Shown: positions 34,284 to 47,279, numbered from the stretch's first letter. The stretch: DNA of 64,000 nt from Atrichornis clamosus (GCA_013400975.1 WBMZ01003272.1:1-64000); one strand, 5' to 3'. A program made the numbers and translations. The notes: generated from the sequence alone by a model not told the origin.

Positions 34284-35358
34284 CTCTGCTGCTTTTCAGG
34301 CAACACAGAAAAAAAACTTGTTTTGGCACCTGTTCTCCAGGTGCTTTTGGGTTTTTGCCCAGTGGCAGAGGGTCAGTGATTTGGGTGATGATACTCATGC
34401 AATTATTTATCACCAGGCAAGGTTTGGGAAGGGTTTCTCCGGCCACAGGTCAATCAGAATTCCCTTCTGGACGGAGGAGATGGAGGCTTACAACACCTCA
34501 GTGCTACTCCAGCAGCACTGTTTTGGTGGGCTGCCGACAATCCAGCTCATGTTTCCCTGGAAATCAGGGTTGGTGCCAAGACTTCCCAAGGCAGACATCA
34601 GCCTGCCCCCGCCCCAGGCACTGAGCCTGGCAAACCCCAGCACTGCCCAATTCCCGCCCGCCATTCACTAATGAGCTGCAAAATCCAAGGTAAGAAGTGC
34701 TGCCTGGTGGGGGCTGAAAAAACCCAGAAAACATTGGGATTTTGGCTTTCCATGGGGACAGGAACAGAAGCAGGTGCTGGAGGGGGTCTCCCTGCTGGTC
34801 CTACAGGCAGGAGGAGTGGCAGCATCCCTGGCATGGGCTTTGCCCGGACACAGTGCATGAGTTCACCCCCATGGTATCCCAAGCCCAGTCAGCCTGCTGG
34901 AAAATAAATAAACAAACCTAAGGAGGGAAGTCCTTTTGGCTGGATAATCCATCGCACACCACTGGCTGGGTATGGACCTCCCCTAGAACCTCCGGGCCAA
35001 GTCCCAGCAGCCTGTGCTGGTCTGAAATCCCAAATGCCACAACACCACGCGTCCTGAGCCTCTGCCCAGAAGGGCACCAGGCCACTCCTGAGCCAGCCCC
35101 TCACGAGCAAGGGGCCAGGACCCTCTGTGCCAGGGGTGGGAGCGCCTGGCTCCCACCTGCCAAGCTTCTGATGGGGTCACCCTGCTGCCCACAAGCCTTG
35201 CTGCTCACCCGCCCAGAAGCACCCAGGTTCCTGCCTGTTCTCTCAGCAAACCTGCTCCCAGAGGAACCCAGGAGTCCTGAAAGCTGCTGCAGTCCAGGCC
35301 TGTTCCTATTTGCATTGGGAGAGGTCTTGAATCCCTTTCAGCTGACGCTTCCAGAACA

Positions 35359-35474
35359 CATGGATGTGGTCCTCAGGAACACAGCTTAGTGGTGGACCTG
35401 GCAGCACTGGGTTAACGGTTGGACTCATGATCCCAGTGGTCTTTTCCAACCTTAATGATTCCGTGATTCTGTGT
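35359..35474 (+). repeat. CR1 LINE 3' end with octamers
   Basis: 'Catggatgtggtcctcagga', 'ttagtggtggacctggcag', 'ggttggactcatgatccc' and 'cttttccaaccttaatgatt', closing with two octamer units. Same subfamily as 19015-19118. Confidence 0.92.
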
Positions 35475-37479
35475 CCCTTGTGGAGCCCCAGCTGGAGCTG
35501 GCTGAGGATGCAGGAGCTGATCACGCGCCCTCCTCCCGCGGGATGCTCCAGGTGCCTCCGTGTCCCATGGTACAGCTCCCTGTGCTCCGCCTGCTCCAGA
35601 GGGGCTTGTGGGGACGGCGGGAAGCCAGGAGGCTCTAAACCATCTGCAACGATTATCCTCACGTTTTTGGAGCCTTTTGTCCCATGGAAGAGCCTTCCCA
35701 GTAGGGCAGGGCCTGGGCCATCTCCTCCGAATGGCTGGTGTGTGCCTGTTCCCTAATGAGGTTTATTCACATCCATGTTTCTGGGTATTTTGTGCAGTAT
35801 CTGGATAAAATAACCCTGTCCCTCAGCAGGGAGTCTCCAGCACAGTGGTCCACACAAATACACTAACGAAAACTCCATTGCTTTTTCAAGCAATAATGGA
35901 AGTTGTGCAGGATATGAGCCAATTCCCATCTCTTTTAGCATCCACTTATTCTCCACGCCAAAGCTTTTTGGAAACCCTTAACTGGTAGCTTTGAAGTGTT
36001 TGGAAAAAAATTGGTTTCCCTTCTTCATTGATGTACTGTCTCTTTTTTCTGCCAAAACCCACAATTATTTTTGCCAAAATAAAAACCCACTAGTGTATGG
36101 AAGCAGAGCTCATCCTCCAGGGAGGGTAGAGCTAGCAAGTAAGAGCTGACAGAAATAGAAAATCTTCCAGGAAATAATATCTTCAGTGCTGTTTTATCTG
36201 CTCCATCATGCTGCAGTCAGAAGAGATTTTACCAGGGTCCAGATGAGCCCAATTAAAGCTTTCTAATTTTCACAGAGCTCTCCAGAAAAATATGTCGTGT
36301 GCAAAAGTCATGGAGACCTCGTGGAGACTGTGTTGATGCTCACTGTTACTGCCAACCCTCCCTCCTCCTGTGGCAGGGACCAGCCTGGCTGAGATTTACT
36401 GTGCCACACACTGGGGCTTATGCCAGGTGCCACGCTGTCCTCAGGACCACGGAGGTGTCCACCAGACCATCATTTGTTCTGCAAGGATTTAATCAGCTGT
36501 CCGTAGTTCCCTAGTAGGGAGGGACAACAGGCCTTTCCTGCGAGGTTTGCGGGAAGGGGACGGTGGGATGGACCCTGTTTGGCTGGAATTTGAGGCTAAG
36601 AAACCAAGCACTCTACGGACATCCAGCCCTCCAAGGCCCACCAAGGTTCACTCTGTGCAGCCCTGTGGGAGATTTTTTCACCAAGGGGGCAGAAGGGACC
36701 CCAGAAAGCAACCTGTTCCATGGGATCAGGGGCAGGGTCACCTCCCCTGGCGACTGGAAAGCAGCCACAGTCCTGGTTCCCCACAGGTTTTTCTTCATGC
36801 CCATCCCACCGCATTTGAGCTCTCCAGAGGAGACAAACAGGCAGGGCACCCCTTCCAAGGCAGATGTCTGGGAGGTGTTTGCAGTCCGCTCCTTCCCAGT
36901 GGTGTTTCCCGAATGCAAAGCCATGGCACACCGGGGAGGGCTCTGCCTCAGTGCACGTTGTGAGAAGGGCTGGTTTAAAAACCCCCAAAACAACCCCAGC
37001 CCAACTCACTTTTAGCCAGGAGCTTGTTGAGGTGACTTTGTGAGAGGGGCAGTGGAGCCGTGGGGACACTCGCTGCCCTCCTGCCCCGCTCTGGGCGTGC
37101 GGGACGGTGACACCAGCCTGGGGACATCCCCGTCACACCAGCACATCACCCAGTCCCCCGACACCAGACCAGCATCTCCCAGGCTCAGGAAACCTCCAGG
37201 TCCCAGCCCCAGTTTTCAATTAACCTTTCCCACAGGTTTCAAGCTTCTCCCTGATCAGGGACTGGGAAAAACCTGGCGAGTCTGACTTACAGATGCTGCT
37301 GGCCTGATTTTAGAGGGTGCCAAGCGTGCACCCCGTGCCTGGCGCTCAGCAGGGCTGAGATCAGCCCGGGGGGGATGCACCCCCCCACCACAGCAGCATT
37401 CCACCCTGGAAGATGCTCTTTAGGGAGATCGGCAGCAGCTTGGGCTGGGAAAGTCCCGCTAGGACACGTGTGTTCCTTT

Positions 37480-37640
37480 ATGGGTCCAATGGGAACATTT
37501 CTCATTATCTCTCCTCGCAATTTAATTAATCTGCATTCAGTAATGAACCTTGAAATTTCAATTAAAAACATCATTACTAATCAGGACAGGATTCAAAACA
37601 GTCAAGGGCTCTTGATAGCTTTGCAGTGGCAGGAAGTTTG
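37480..37640. promoter_or_regulatory. Candidate enhancer with dense homeodomain cores
   Basis: Within about 100 bp lie caatttaattaatctg, cattcagtaatgaacc, aatttcaattaaaaac and catcattactaatcagg. That makes at least five ATTA/TAAT cores in unique AT-rich DNA. Density is suggestive only. Confidence 0.33.
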
Positions 37641-38929
37641 GGTTTGTGTGCTCCGATCTCTTTATTTTGGACACAGACCCGCAGTGCTTTACACTCCTGT
37701 GTCTCTCTCCTCTGGTGCTGGCAAACCCAGGCACAGGAGATACAGCCTGAATTTCCTCTCTACGGAAAAACCACAGGGCTCCAAAATAAACCCGAAAAGG
37801 GGGGAAGTCACCCAAAAAATCAGCAAAAAAAAATACCAGCGCCGGCATCTCTCCCGGGACGTCCTTGCCTGCGCGTTGTCCAGCGATTAAAATCTCAGGA
37901 AGGGAGATCTGTGTATCCTCAGCCCATTAACCAGGCAGCCTCGGCACGGCCAGCTGGCAGCAAATCACAGGAGCTGCAGGACTCGAGTTCTGCCCCAGCA
38001 GTGTCAGTATAGCCTGACCCAAACAAGGCATCCCTCCCCCTGCCCCAAAAAAACCCTCCTCCTCCGGAGGGCTGGATGCGGCTGGTCCTGCCCTGCTGCT
38101 CCCGAGTTATTGTCCTTCCAATGCCAGCATTCAAACATCACTCCTGAGGCTGTAAATCCTGAGGCAAAGAGGCAACACAGCCCTTCCCCTGGCTGCAGTC
38201 CACTGAGTAAAAACTGGGTTGTGGTCATAAATCCATGGGAAAAGTAGCAAAAGTAAGCAAGGTAAGAAGGGGCAAAAGATAAATGAATCTTGCATACCCC
38301 GAGTTGCCTGTGTTCTTTAGAAAATAAAAGAAAGAATAATAGGTATATTCACTGGAAGAGAACAAAACTAAGATTTTTAATTTTTTCCAGAGGAAAGATA
38401 TTCCTCCAGCAAGGTTTTAGGAGGATCAGGAAAGCTCAGGGGGCAGGAGACACAGGAATGCCAAATGCCCTGTCAGTGCAACCTTCAAAGGGAAAACGAG
38501 ACAGAGGAAGGCAAAGTCGTAATTTTTATCAGCTCCCCCAACTTTTGGACTGGTTTTGGACTGTGGTTTTCGTTGCATTGCACGTGTGTTATTTCCCAGA
38601 CCCACGATCCCATGCTGACTGTAGCCCTCTGTAAATCCCAGCAGACGGGATTATCCGAGCCTGGAGGTATCTGTGTAATGACGCTTCCCTGGTTTCCAGC
38701 ACTACACCAGCCCAAAGCCCTTTTTGACCACTAAACTCCCATATGGGAGTACAGACACAGATTATTCCCTGAGGCCCCTACAGTTTAGAACTGTGGACAT
38801 GGGGAGGAGATGGAAGTTTGAGCACAGCTGTGTGAAGTGCAGGTAAAAGCCCCATCCTCCCACTGCCTCTCCGAGGAAAACGCAAATGGAAAAGGGTAAA
38901 TGGCAACGCTGGAAAAAAACCCTCTTATT

Positions 38930-39060
38930 CCATGTGCTGTTTCCAAAGCCTGGCTAATCTACAGCTTGGATAATTAGATTTAAGCCGTAGAGATAAAATT
39001 CACAGAATAAATTATTAATCACAGGTTGTTTGCCCAGTATCAAGTGAGAAAGGAGTGAGC
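38930..39060. promoter_or_regulatory. Candidate enhancer block
   Basis: Unique DNA with ggctaatctac, ttggataattagatttaagc and gaataaattattaatcac. Several TAAT cores over 100 bp, just upstream of the CR1 at 39241. Confidence 0.25.
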
Positions 39061-39240
39061 ATTCCAAAAGATCCAAAAGGCAGCGGCTCGGGAAGTGTTT
39101 CTGCTGCATTACAGAAAGGTGAGGTGCAAGCACAGGTACCCACAGCTCAAGGATACTCCCCCATTCCCTGCCCTGCAGCCCTGCTCCCTGGGGTAAAATC
39201 AGGATGGGGAGATGTCTCCTTCATGTATTGGACATGCCCA

Positions 39241-39520
39241 GAGGACAAGGGCCTGGAGTGGCAGAAAGGAGAATGGCTGTAAGCTAAAGGAGGACAGGGT
39301 TAGATGGGATAGTTGGAAGGAATCCTTCCCTGTGAGGGAGGTGAGACCCGGGCACAGGGTGCCCAGAGCAGCTGTGGCTGCCCCATCCCTTGGGAAGTGC
39401 CCAAGGCCAGGTTGGACGGGGCTTGGAGCAACCTGGGATAGTGGGAGGTGTCCCTGCCCATGGCAGGGGGTGGAATGGGATGAGCTTTAAGGTCCCTTCC
39501 CACACAAACCGTTCCATGAT
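39241..39520 (+). repeat. CR1 LINE 3' end, about 280 bp
   Basis: 'Gaggacaagggcctggagtg', 'gatagttggaaggaatcctt', 'caaggccaggttggacgggg' and a last degraded octamer 'gttccatgatga'. A long copy, little rearranged. Confidence 0.95.
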
Positions 39521-40486
39521 GACCAGCATGGTCATGCCATGGCTGTGCAGAGAGCAGGTGCTTCCCGAGCATCTCCCCCAAAATCCCAACCAGCCTACAC
39601 TGAGCATGGCCCTGGGGGGGCTCAGTCAGTGCAAGGGGGGGGTCTAAGCCCCCTTTGGGGCTTCTGGCCTCTCCAGCTGCTTTGTGCCTTTAGTCGTGTC
39701 TGCCCAGGAATTGAACACCCGTTCTGTGAGCCTGGCTGGGCTCATGGCTCAGAGATGTTCCCTGGCACGGAGCACTGGGGTAATTTTCTGTGGGGCCCAC
39801 ACCCAGGATTATGGCTTTGAAAAAGGAGGAAACACGGGAGCTTGGCTCGAAGGAACATACTAATTACCTGAGCAGGAAAAAAAGGGCCTTTTCTTTCCTG
39901 GTAGAAAGCATCTGATAAAAGCCCGAGACCAGTGGTATTTATATTAGCAGATTTTACATCCTCCTTGTGTGTACTTGGACTGTGAGATATAAATCAAAGC
40001 AGGGGTTCATTCCAAGAACAGTTTATTTTTATCAGAGAAGTATGTGCTGGCAAACCAGATATTGGTATGTTGATTCTGTTGGTTAGGTGTGATTTATAAT
40101 AGTTTCTATTGTTTTATAGTGTGTTTCACTTAATTTATCTGAGTCGTGGGTTTAGGGTTTTTTTGTTTTGCTTCATTTAATGTATATTTTCTCATAGGTG
40201 GTTTTACATTTTAGTGGTTGGCTGCAGCATTGGAGCACTTTAATGGGAAGGAAGAACCTAAAACCATGAAAACAAATCCTAAATGGGTTTGCAATCAAAC
40301 ATCTCCCTCTGTAAATGGATCTGTGTGAGGTGGAGAGTAAAGGAGCACAGAGTGCTTCTCAATATATCAGTGCTCTTTAAGCACTGGTGAATCCTCACCA
40401 GAGTTTGGGGAGCTGCCTGCATTCCTAGGGGCATCCAGAGTCTGATGTCCTGGGAGGCACCTGCTGCAGGGGAGGTAAAAATCCGA

Positions 40487-40578
40487 GATTCACAGAATAT
40501 CCTAAGCTGGAAGGGACCCACAAGGATCATCGAGTCCAGTTCCTGGCCCTGCTCTTCCCAAGAATCCCAACATGTGCC
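40487..40578 (-). repeat. CR1 LINE 3' terminus, 'gggacccacaaggatcatc' subfamily
   Basis: 'Gattcacagaatatcctaag', 'aagggacccacaaggatcat' and 'cgagtccagttcctggccct'. Same subfamily as 4111-4160; better preserved. Confidence 0.88.
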
Positions 40579-40751
40579 ACGTCTTGTGCTGTGTGCTGGC
40601 ACTGGCAGACACTGGAGCCCCTGGCTGGCTGATCCGGTGCACAGGATGCCATTGGAATTGCCAACCTGAAATATTTCCTCACCCGAAGGAAGATCACGTG
40701 GGGTGAAGGGATGTGGCAGAGAGGAGATGGTGGGAAGCGCTGTCTGCCTCC

Positions 40752-40827
40752 AGAGCAACCTGACCTGGTGGGAGGTGTCCCTGAGATGATCCTCAAGGTC
40801 CCTTCCAACCCAATCCATGACTCTGGG
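40752..40827 (+). repeat. CR1 LINE 3' terminus with internal deletion
   Basis: 'Cagagcaacctgacctggtg' and 'ggaggtgtccctgagatgat' are joined directly, so the usual 'gcccatggcaggggg' segment is missing. It ends with 'ccttccaacccaatccatga'. Confidence 0.85.
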
Positions 40828-42089
40828 AAAGAACAGGATCATCAGGAAGGGAGCAGCCCAGAAAAAGGCTGAGTTCGCAGCTCTGTGCCCAGGTGTGCTC
40901 AGCGTCCCCTCGGCTCTCCCTGCGGACTGTAACCAGAGTCCTTGGAAACCTTTGCAGGGGAATTTCAGGAATTTCAGCAATTCCCTAAGCCTGGTTTTGC
41001 CTGGGCTGTGCTGGCAGCTCCATGGCAAGGAGAGGGTGCCCTGCGCTGGGCTGTTTGTTAGTTCACTGCCTGCGGCTGGTGATTAAAGCAGGGGATGAGA
41101 GAAGAAAGGAAAAAAAAAAAAGGAAAAATCACCTTCTTCAAGATTTATGAGAATATAAACTCAGAGCTGAGATGTTCCTATCACCACCTATGAGGCCCAA
41201 GGGACAGCTTTGCCTTAATGCAGAGTCGGATGTTTCTCCCGCTGATGGATTCGGAAGGTGATCTGGGAAGCTCTGGGAAGCAGAGACACTCGAGTGCTTA
41301 CAGAGGAGCACACAGGAGCCTCGGGGCTGCCTCTTTGGGTCTCAGGCTCTTATTTCTACTGCTGTCCCCAAAGCCTGATGGGGGCAGTGAAGGTCCCCCT
41401 GGTCAGGGGGAGGTCTGGGGAAGGGGCAAGTGGGCAGCAGGGTCTGAGCCACCTCCCCAGAGCCACCTCTCCAAAGCCACGTGGACTCCTCTCGCAGCAG
41501 CAGCAGCGGGGCTGAAGCGATGCCTGTCCCACCAGAGAAGGCTTTGCTGCCTTGGGGGGCTCTGAAATATGTTTTAGACTCTGTGCTGGGGGGGTTTGCT
41601 GCTGTTCCATCCTCCCTGCTCTCCCTCAAATCCTTTAATTCCAGTGGTCCCTGGTGAAGGCATCCATCAGGGAGGCCAGAAGGATCATGGCCCTGATCTG
41701 ATAAGGAATTTGTTACTCAGGGAGAGCAAGGAAGAGCAATGCTTGGGGCCATCCTGCCCTGAGAACCCCAAAGCTGTGGCCAGGAGGAATCCCATCAAAG
41801 GGGCACCCCAGAAACTTGCATCTCTTAATCAAAAAGAAAGGGAAAACAAATGAACAAGTAATAGCAGTGCCAACGAGAGTCCTTGGGAGGAGTTTTTTAA
41901 AACAAAAGAATGGAAACATCCAACCTGAAGACTCCGTATCCACTTTGGAGCAGGACGGAGCGATCCGGAGCCGAAGTTTCTGTAAGCTGCTGCTAACTTC
42001 CCGTAACAGCAAGGAGAGCCTTTGCCATTTCGGGTCTGTAACCCTCCATGGGGAGCCTGCCTGCCCCTCGGAGTGATCCCCAAGTTCGC

Positions 42090-42400
42090 TGATGAAAGAG
42101 CCACATCCATTCCAGTTAAGGTAATCTCCTGCCTTAATAATTCATGGCCTGCTTTCAGGAGAGCTCGGAGCTCTGAGGAAAGCTGAAAGCTTCTGCATAC
42201 ATCTGTCGGCAGCACCAATCAGTGCCTACCTCTATAAAAGAATAAAAATCAGTGAAAGCATTTTTATTAAGCTACAGGGTCAAATAATAGCGCCTTCCAA
42301 GCTGCAGAAGTCACATCTGGCTTATTTACACGTTTTTCCTCCCCTTAAGTCACATAATAAAAGCATAATCCTCAAAAGGAGAGTAGGATCTTAAGCTAAA
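42090..42400. promoter_or_regulatory. Candidate conserved noncoding element
   Basis: Unique DNA with cttaataattcatggcc, gcaccaatcagtgcc (CCAAT-like), tctataaaagaataaaa, tttttattaagctac and cacataataaaagc. Mixed AT-rich and moderately GC-rich stretches without repeats. Inferred from appearance. Confidence 0.28.
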
Positions 42401-42732
42401 AGCAGTGCTACCTGACAAACACACTTTTAACACCAGAGTGCCTTGTGGAGATTGTTCCCAAGGCGTTGTCCTTCAAGGAAAGTGTCTCCATGGAGGGCTT
42501 GCATGCCTGCTTCCATATTGTCCCTCATCATTACCCTCTGTACACTCTTTACTTGTCCTAATTGCATTAGTGGTGGTGGATGTTATTCCTGTGGGGCCTT
42601 GGATCTGTTGATTAACCTGGCAGAGCCTAAAAAACACAGCTGGGAGGTTGCAAAATGGCAGAGCTCACAGAGGTCCATCTACAGCAGCTCCAGGTCTGGC
42701 CCTTTACAATTCAAAGTTATCCTTTGCTGTGA

Positions 42733-42853
42733 AAAGGCCAGGCTGGACGGGGCTTGGAGCTCCCTGCTCTGCTGGAAGGTGTCCCTGCCCATGGCAAGGG
42801 GTGGAATGAGATGAGCTTTAAGGTCCCTTCCAACCCAAACCATTGCATGATTC
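42733..42853 (+). repeat. CR1 LINE 3' end
   Basis: It starts at 'aaaaggccaggctggacggg' and keeps 'ctgcccatggcaaggggtgg' and 'cttccaacccaaaccattgc', with a final octamer. About 120 bp. Confidence 0.93.
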
Positions 42854-43469
42854 CTTGTTAAGAATACAGATGAGAAGGTGTTGGTTTTTCTCCTCCTAGC
42901 CCAGACACTCCTCTTTTCATTTTCTCACCACACCCACCCCTTTTCGTTTTACACACCTTTTCCATTTTACAAGGAGTTCTGGCTTTCAGCAAGGTTTTGT
43001 AATCCTTTATGGGCCTTGGCTGATTTAACAGGATTCTCAGAGGTGACTGAGGGATGGAGACAAGCATCTGACCAGGAGAGGAAAAAGTCCTGTAAAGCAG
43101 CGTCTGGGGGTTTGAGAAGCTGCTCTGAACAACCCCAAGATACAGGCGTCATCTGACACACCACCGGGGCTCTGGGATCCACCTTCCAGGAGTCAGGAAC
43201 ATCCCAGGTGATGTCCAAAAGGATGTTGGTTGTGAAATGCAAGCAGCCTTCGAGTGCAGCAGCCATCGGAGCGGCACAGGCAGGACCTGAACCGCCAGCC
43301 TTTGAAGTCCATGGGAACTCCTCTGATTCTCCTGAGATTCTCCCAGGAGGTTTTCCCTGTCAAGATCCATCTCCCAGAGTCACTGCCTGAGGACAAACGC
43401 CATGCTCCCACAAATCTCCAAGGCTCCCAGCCTCCCAGACCTTGATTATTGTCTTCTAGCCCCTGATTT

Positions 43470-43720
43470 CCGAGCCAACATGGGATTTGTTGAGGCACCG
43501 CGTCGTGGCACCGGGATAATTGCACCTAATTACACCAAAAGACTCAACGAGCCTTACGGTGTGGATCTGACTCCGTGTCACATTCGCAGACACTGTACTT
43601 TTATTTCAGGCAGCAGAGAATGATCCTGCAGTCAATTACTCCCACTTTCGGCCTTTGTGCACTGCCAGGTATTTCAGACAGTATGAAAGACACTCTTAAA
43701 ATATTCTGAATGACTGCTCC
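43470..43720. promoter_or_regulatory. Candidate conserved noncoding element
   Basis: A unique stretch with gggataattgcacctaatt, ttttatttcaggcagcag, gcagtcaattactcccac and ttaaaatattctgaatg. The 73-codon frame across part of it has no splice-site support and no recognised similarity. Confidence 0.27.
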
Positions 43721-44951
43721 AGGCTGTTGCGAGCAAGCACTTAATACAATGCATGGAAAAAAAAAAAATAAATCTCTCTTTTCACTGAAGGAGTCAGTGG
43801 GCTGCATCCGTGATGAGGCAGGAGCTTATCCTGCAAAGCACTACGAGTGGAGCAGCAGCTCGGGCTGGGGAACGAGTGGGCTCAGCACGACGGATTGATG
43901 CTGCTGAAACAATATTTACTGACACTGGGCTAGACTAAATCGGTCCAGTGCTGCTCCTTTTTAATTTCACCAGGAGGAAAGGCAGGAAAAGGGATGGGAA
44001 AGGAACAAATAGCTCAGAGGCACGCAGGGCCAGAGTGGGGAGGTGCAGGATCCCAGAGCAGTGGCTCTAACACCTTTCCCCAGCTGCTTATGATGAGGAG
44101 AGGGACAGAACACATGGCATCTTGAACCCTGGCCAGGAGCAGGTCTGACCCCAAATTATCGTCCAGCCCCCACCCCCTCAAACACACAGTAAGAAATTTC
44201 AGAAGGTCAGCAGCAAATGAGGCCTTTCCTTTTGAAAGGAGGTGGGACATTTCAGAGACCTTTCAAAGCGGGTGGAAAATGTCTGCTTTGAAATGCCTCT
44301 CACCATCACTTAAAAGAAAATACTGAAGTGTCAGCTCCATGGCTGGGTGTGCAGATAACCTCTCACACCATCAAAAACTTCTGACTCCCGCTCCAAGATG
44401 CTATAAATAGCCATGTGCACAATTAGCAGGTTTCAGGCCAATCTACAGAAAATCATAATCCACGTAAAATCGATAGGATCAGCTTTCCCAGCTGCAACAG
44501 CAAAGGTCAGAGGGAGATCAGAGCAGCAGGAGATACCACCCCAGGGACAAGTGGCAGTGGCAGCTCTGCAGCCTGGCGGTGCTCCAGGGTCCCTCTGCTT
44601 CCCGGGGCGGCCCCCATGGCTGTGGATGCAGGGCAGAATCTCCCCAGCAGCCTGCACCACCCCACTGCATGGGACACGTGCTCCTCTGATTAAAAATGCA
44701 AGGCAACCACCGTGGCTGAGGTTCCTCAGCCGTGCGTTTAATATTTTATCCATGCTGGTTGTTTGACCAGAGAAAATCTATTACCTGCCTCTCCAGCTGG
44801 CTGCTGCCCCAAAGCTGGGATGACAAAATCTGACAAGGAGTTTTCTCCTTTCTTGCCTCTGCAGCATGCAGGAGGCATAAAACTGACTTCACAAGCCAGT
44901 GTTTGAATCACCCTTAAGACAGTTTGGGGGCTGAAAGCATTGACCGAGACT

Positions 44952-45115
44952 GAATCATAGAAACACAAAATGGTTTGGGTTTGAAGGGACCTTAAAGATC
45001 ATCTTGTTCCCCCCCTGCCATGGGCAGGGACAACTTCCACTATCTCAGGTTGCTCCAAGCCCCATCCAACCTGGCCTTGGACACTTCCAGGGATGGGGCA
45101 GCCACAGCTTCTCTT
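44952..45115 (-). repeat. CR1 LINE 3' end, octamers intact
   Basis: It begins 'gaatcatagaaacacaaaat', continues through 'ggcagggacaacttccact' and stops at 'gcagccacagcttctct'. About 164 bp. Confidence 0.95.
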
Positions 45116-45581
45116 TCTGGTGAACCCCAGTGCCAGGCAGTTGGACCTAAAGGAGTTTCCCTGTGTAGCCATTCCAAGGATGAGCTATGTAGATTTGGCT
45201 CAGGAGAGCCTCAGGAATTTATGTGCTTTAAATTCCCTTCACAGTCCTTTCCCTCTTGCGTCACCAGGTCATAAGCTGGCTGGTGCAGGCAGCACATGAT
45301 TTGAGTTCCGCACCGCTGGAGATCACCAGAACGGTCTGACACCAACAGGCCCTCCCGGGGCAGACACACCACCCGTGGTGTGTTCACCAGAGCCAGCCTG
45401 GGCCTGCAGCTGGACCAGGCCTTGGGGTGACACCACAGCACCTGGGGCCAGCCCCCAGGGTGAGGCCACTTATTCCCACAGGCCACGTTATTTCTGCTGG
45501 CCCGCCCAGGTGTGCAGACTGTGACCTGCTCGCTGTGCCACCGCAGGCACTCGTGCCTCAGGGATACATGGGGATCACCAG

Positions 45582-46345
45582 CACAGAATCAGGGAATGAT
45601 TTGGCTGGGAAGGGACCTTAAAGCTCATCCCATTCCACCCCCTGCCATGGGCAGGGTCACCTCCCACTAGACCAGGTTGCTCCAAGCCCTGTCCAACCTG
45701 GCCTGGAACACTTCCAGGGATGGGGCAGCCACAGCTTCTCTGGGAAACCTGTGCCGGGGTCTCATCACCCTCACAGGGAAGAATTTCTTCCCAATATCCC
45801 ATCTGACCCTGACCTCCTTCAGCTTAAAGCCATTCTCCTTTCTGTCACTCCAGACCCATGTCCAAAGTCCCTCTCCAGCTCTCCTGGACCCCCTTTAGGC
45901 ACTGGAAGGGGCTCTGAGGTCTCCCTTGAGCCTTCTCTTCTCCAGGCTGGACACCCCCAGCTCTCCCAGCCTGGCTTCAGAGGAGAGGGACTCCAACCTT
46001 TGGAGCATCTTTGTGGCCTTCTCTGGCCTTGCTCCAACAGTTCCACATCCTTCCTGTGCTGAGCCCCCAGGGCTGGAGGCAGCTCTGCAGGTGGGGTCTC
46101 ACCTGAGCAGGGGAGAGGGGCAGAAACCCCTCTCCCCTGCTGCCCATGCTGTGGGATCAGCCCAGGACATGGTTGTTTTCCAGGTGCCAGTGCACATGGC
46201 TGGGGCATGTCCAGCCACCAGCACCCCCAGATCCTTCTTGGCAGGGCTGCTCTCCATCCCTTCAACCTCCATCTCCTGCTGACACCAGGAATTGCCCTGA
46301 ACCCCCAGGGCAACTCTCTGTACGGGGGAGAGACCAGTGGCGGTG
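45582..46345 (-). repeat. Longest CR1 LINE copy, about 760 bp
   Basis: From the inverted 3' end (cacagaatcagggaatgat) it extends through 'ttctcttctccaggctgg', 'ttccacatccttcctgtgc', 'aggtggggtctcacctgag' and 'cacatggctggggcatgtc' to about 46345. It is the only copy here carrying the more 5' segment of the 3' UTR. I see no reverse transcriptase or endonuclease motif in it. It explains the 203-codon minus frame at 45819-46430. Confidence 0.92.
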
Positions 46346-47279
46346 TGGTCCATTCTTCCTCTTGCATCTGTGTTTGGCTAGGACAGGGGGATAGAGCCTC
46401 AAATCCTGGGCAGGGAGGAGAGGAAAGCACTTAGGCAGCTCCTCAGAAGCCTCTCAAGCGTGCTAGCTTGCTTCAGGGCCTGTGCTGCCGTGCTCCAGAT
46501 CGGAGCGTCTTCCCGATGCGCTTGGCAAGGACAGCGGGAGTGGAGGTGGAGGGAGTGGGGGTGAGAATGCCTCCAGGATCCAGATGAAAGAGGATGGAGT
46601 TCAGCCCACGCTCTGCTTGGAGTCCATCACAGCCATCGTTTTGTGCGAGAAAAAGAAGGAAAGCGCATTTAAAATGAAAGAGAAGTATCCCAGAAATGCC
46701 TTTTGCCCCTCTCTAAGATGGCTGGGATGGGCCTGCCCACTGCATCAAGCAATTGAAATGGCTCATTGCACTCAGGGCCCGTGCAGGAGCCCGCCCTGCC
46801 AGTGCTTCCTTCCGGGCAGAATTTCCCTTTGCAAATGTCACGGAGGAAATTGTTTCCCCGGGAGCTTTCCCGCTGATTTGACACGGAAAGCCTGGCGTGT
46901 GCTCCTCAGGGGGGACACTCGCCACTGGAAGCGGCTGGGGAACAGTTTGCAGAGGTGAAAGCCCCAAAGCAGGAGAGAAAAGTCTCTGCCTAGGAAAAAA
47001 ATTAGGGTGGAATGGTTTCCAAGGCAGGTGATGATTCTTCAAGTTTGCATCCCCCAAAAGCTGAAACACTTTGCTGTGTCCCCTCTGAGCTTTTCGAAGG
47101 CAGCGAATGTTTGTGCAAAGCTGTTCTTGACCAACGATCTACGTAGAGCCTGTTGATAATCAAGTGCTTTATTTTGGGTGGAATGATCTTTTTATGCTCC
47201 AATCACACCATATTCACCCTTCTCTTTCCACACCTTTAATCTTCCCAGCCTTCCAAACAGGCCATTTTCCCTCCAAGTG

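Larger units (their letters stand above)
32869..39240. other. Gene-free region
   Basis: Contains AT-rich candidate blocks (33130-33800, 37480-37640, 38930-39060), the 28-bp tandem repeat at 34180-34283 and one CR1 (35359-35474). The rest is unique DNA. Overlapping frames near 34120-34670, 36550-37070 and 37375-37890 are not recognisable proteins. Confidence 0.5.
39521..44951. other. Gene-free region
   Basis: Apart from three CR1 fragments (40487, 40752, 42733) and candidate elements near 42090-42400 and 43470-43720, this is unique DNA. The 249-codon minus frame at 40279-41028 spans two CR1 fragments and is not credible as a gene. Confidence 0.5.

Noticed and set aside
36678..36700. CTCF-like core (ccaagggggcag), and a similar one near 21263
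   Set aside because: Only the 3' half of the motif matches and the upstream half has several mismatches. A matrix scan would be needed.
40279..41028. 249-codon minus-strand ORF
   Set aside because: It spans two CR1 fragments of opposite orientation (40487-40578 and 40752-40827), so it cannot represent a conserved protein.
45819..46430. 203-codon minus-strand ORF
   Set aside because: It is mostly translated CR1 3' UTR sequence and contains no reverse transcriptase or endonuclease motif.
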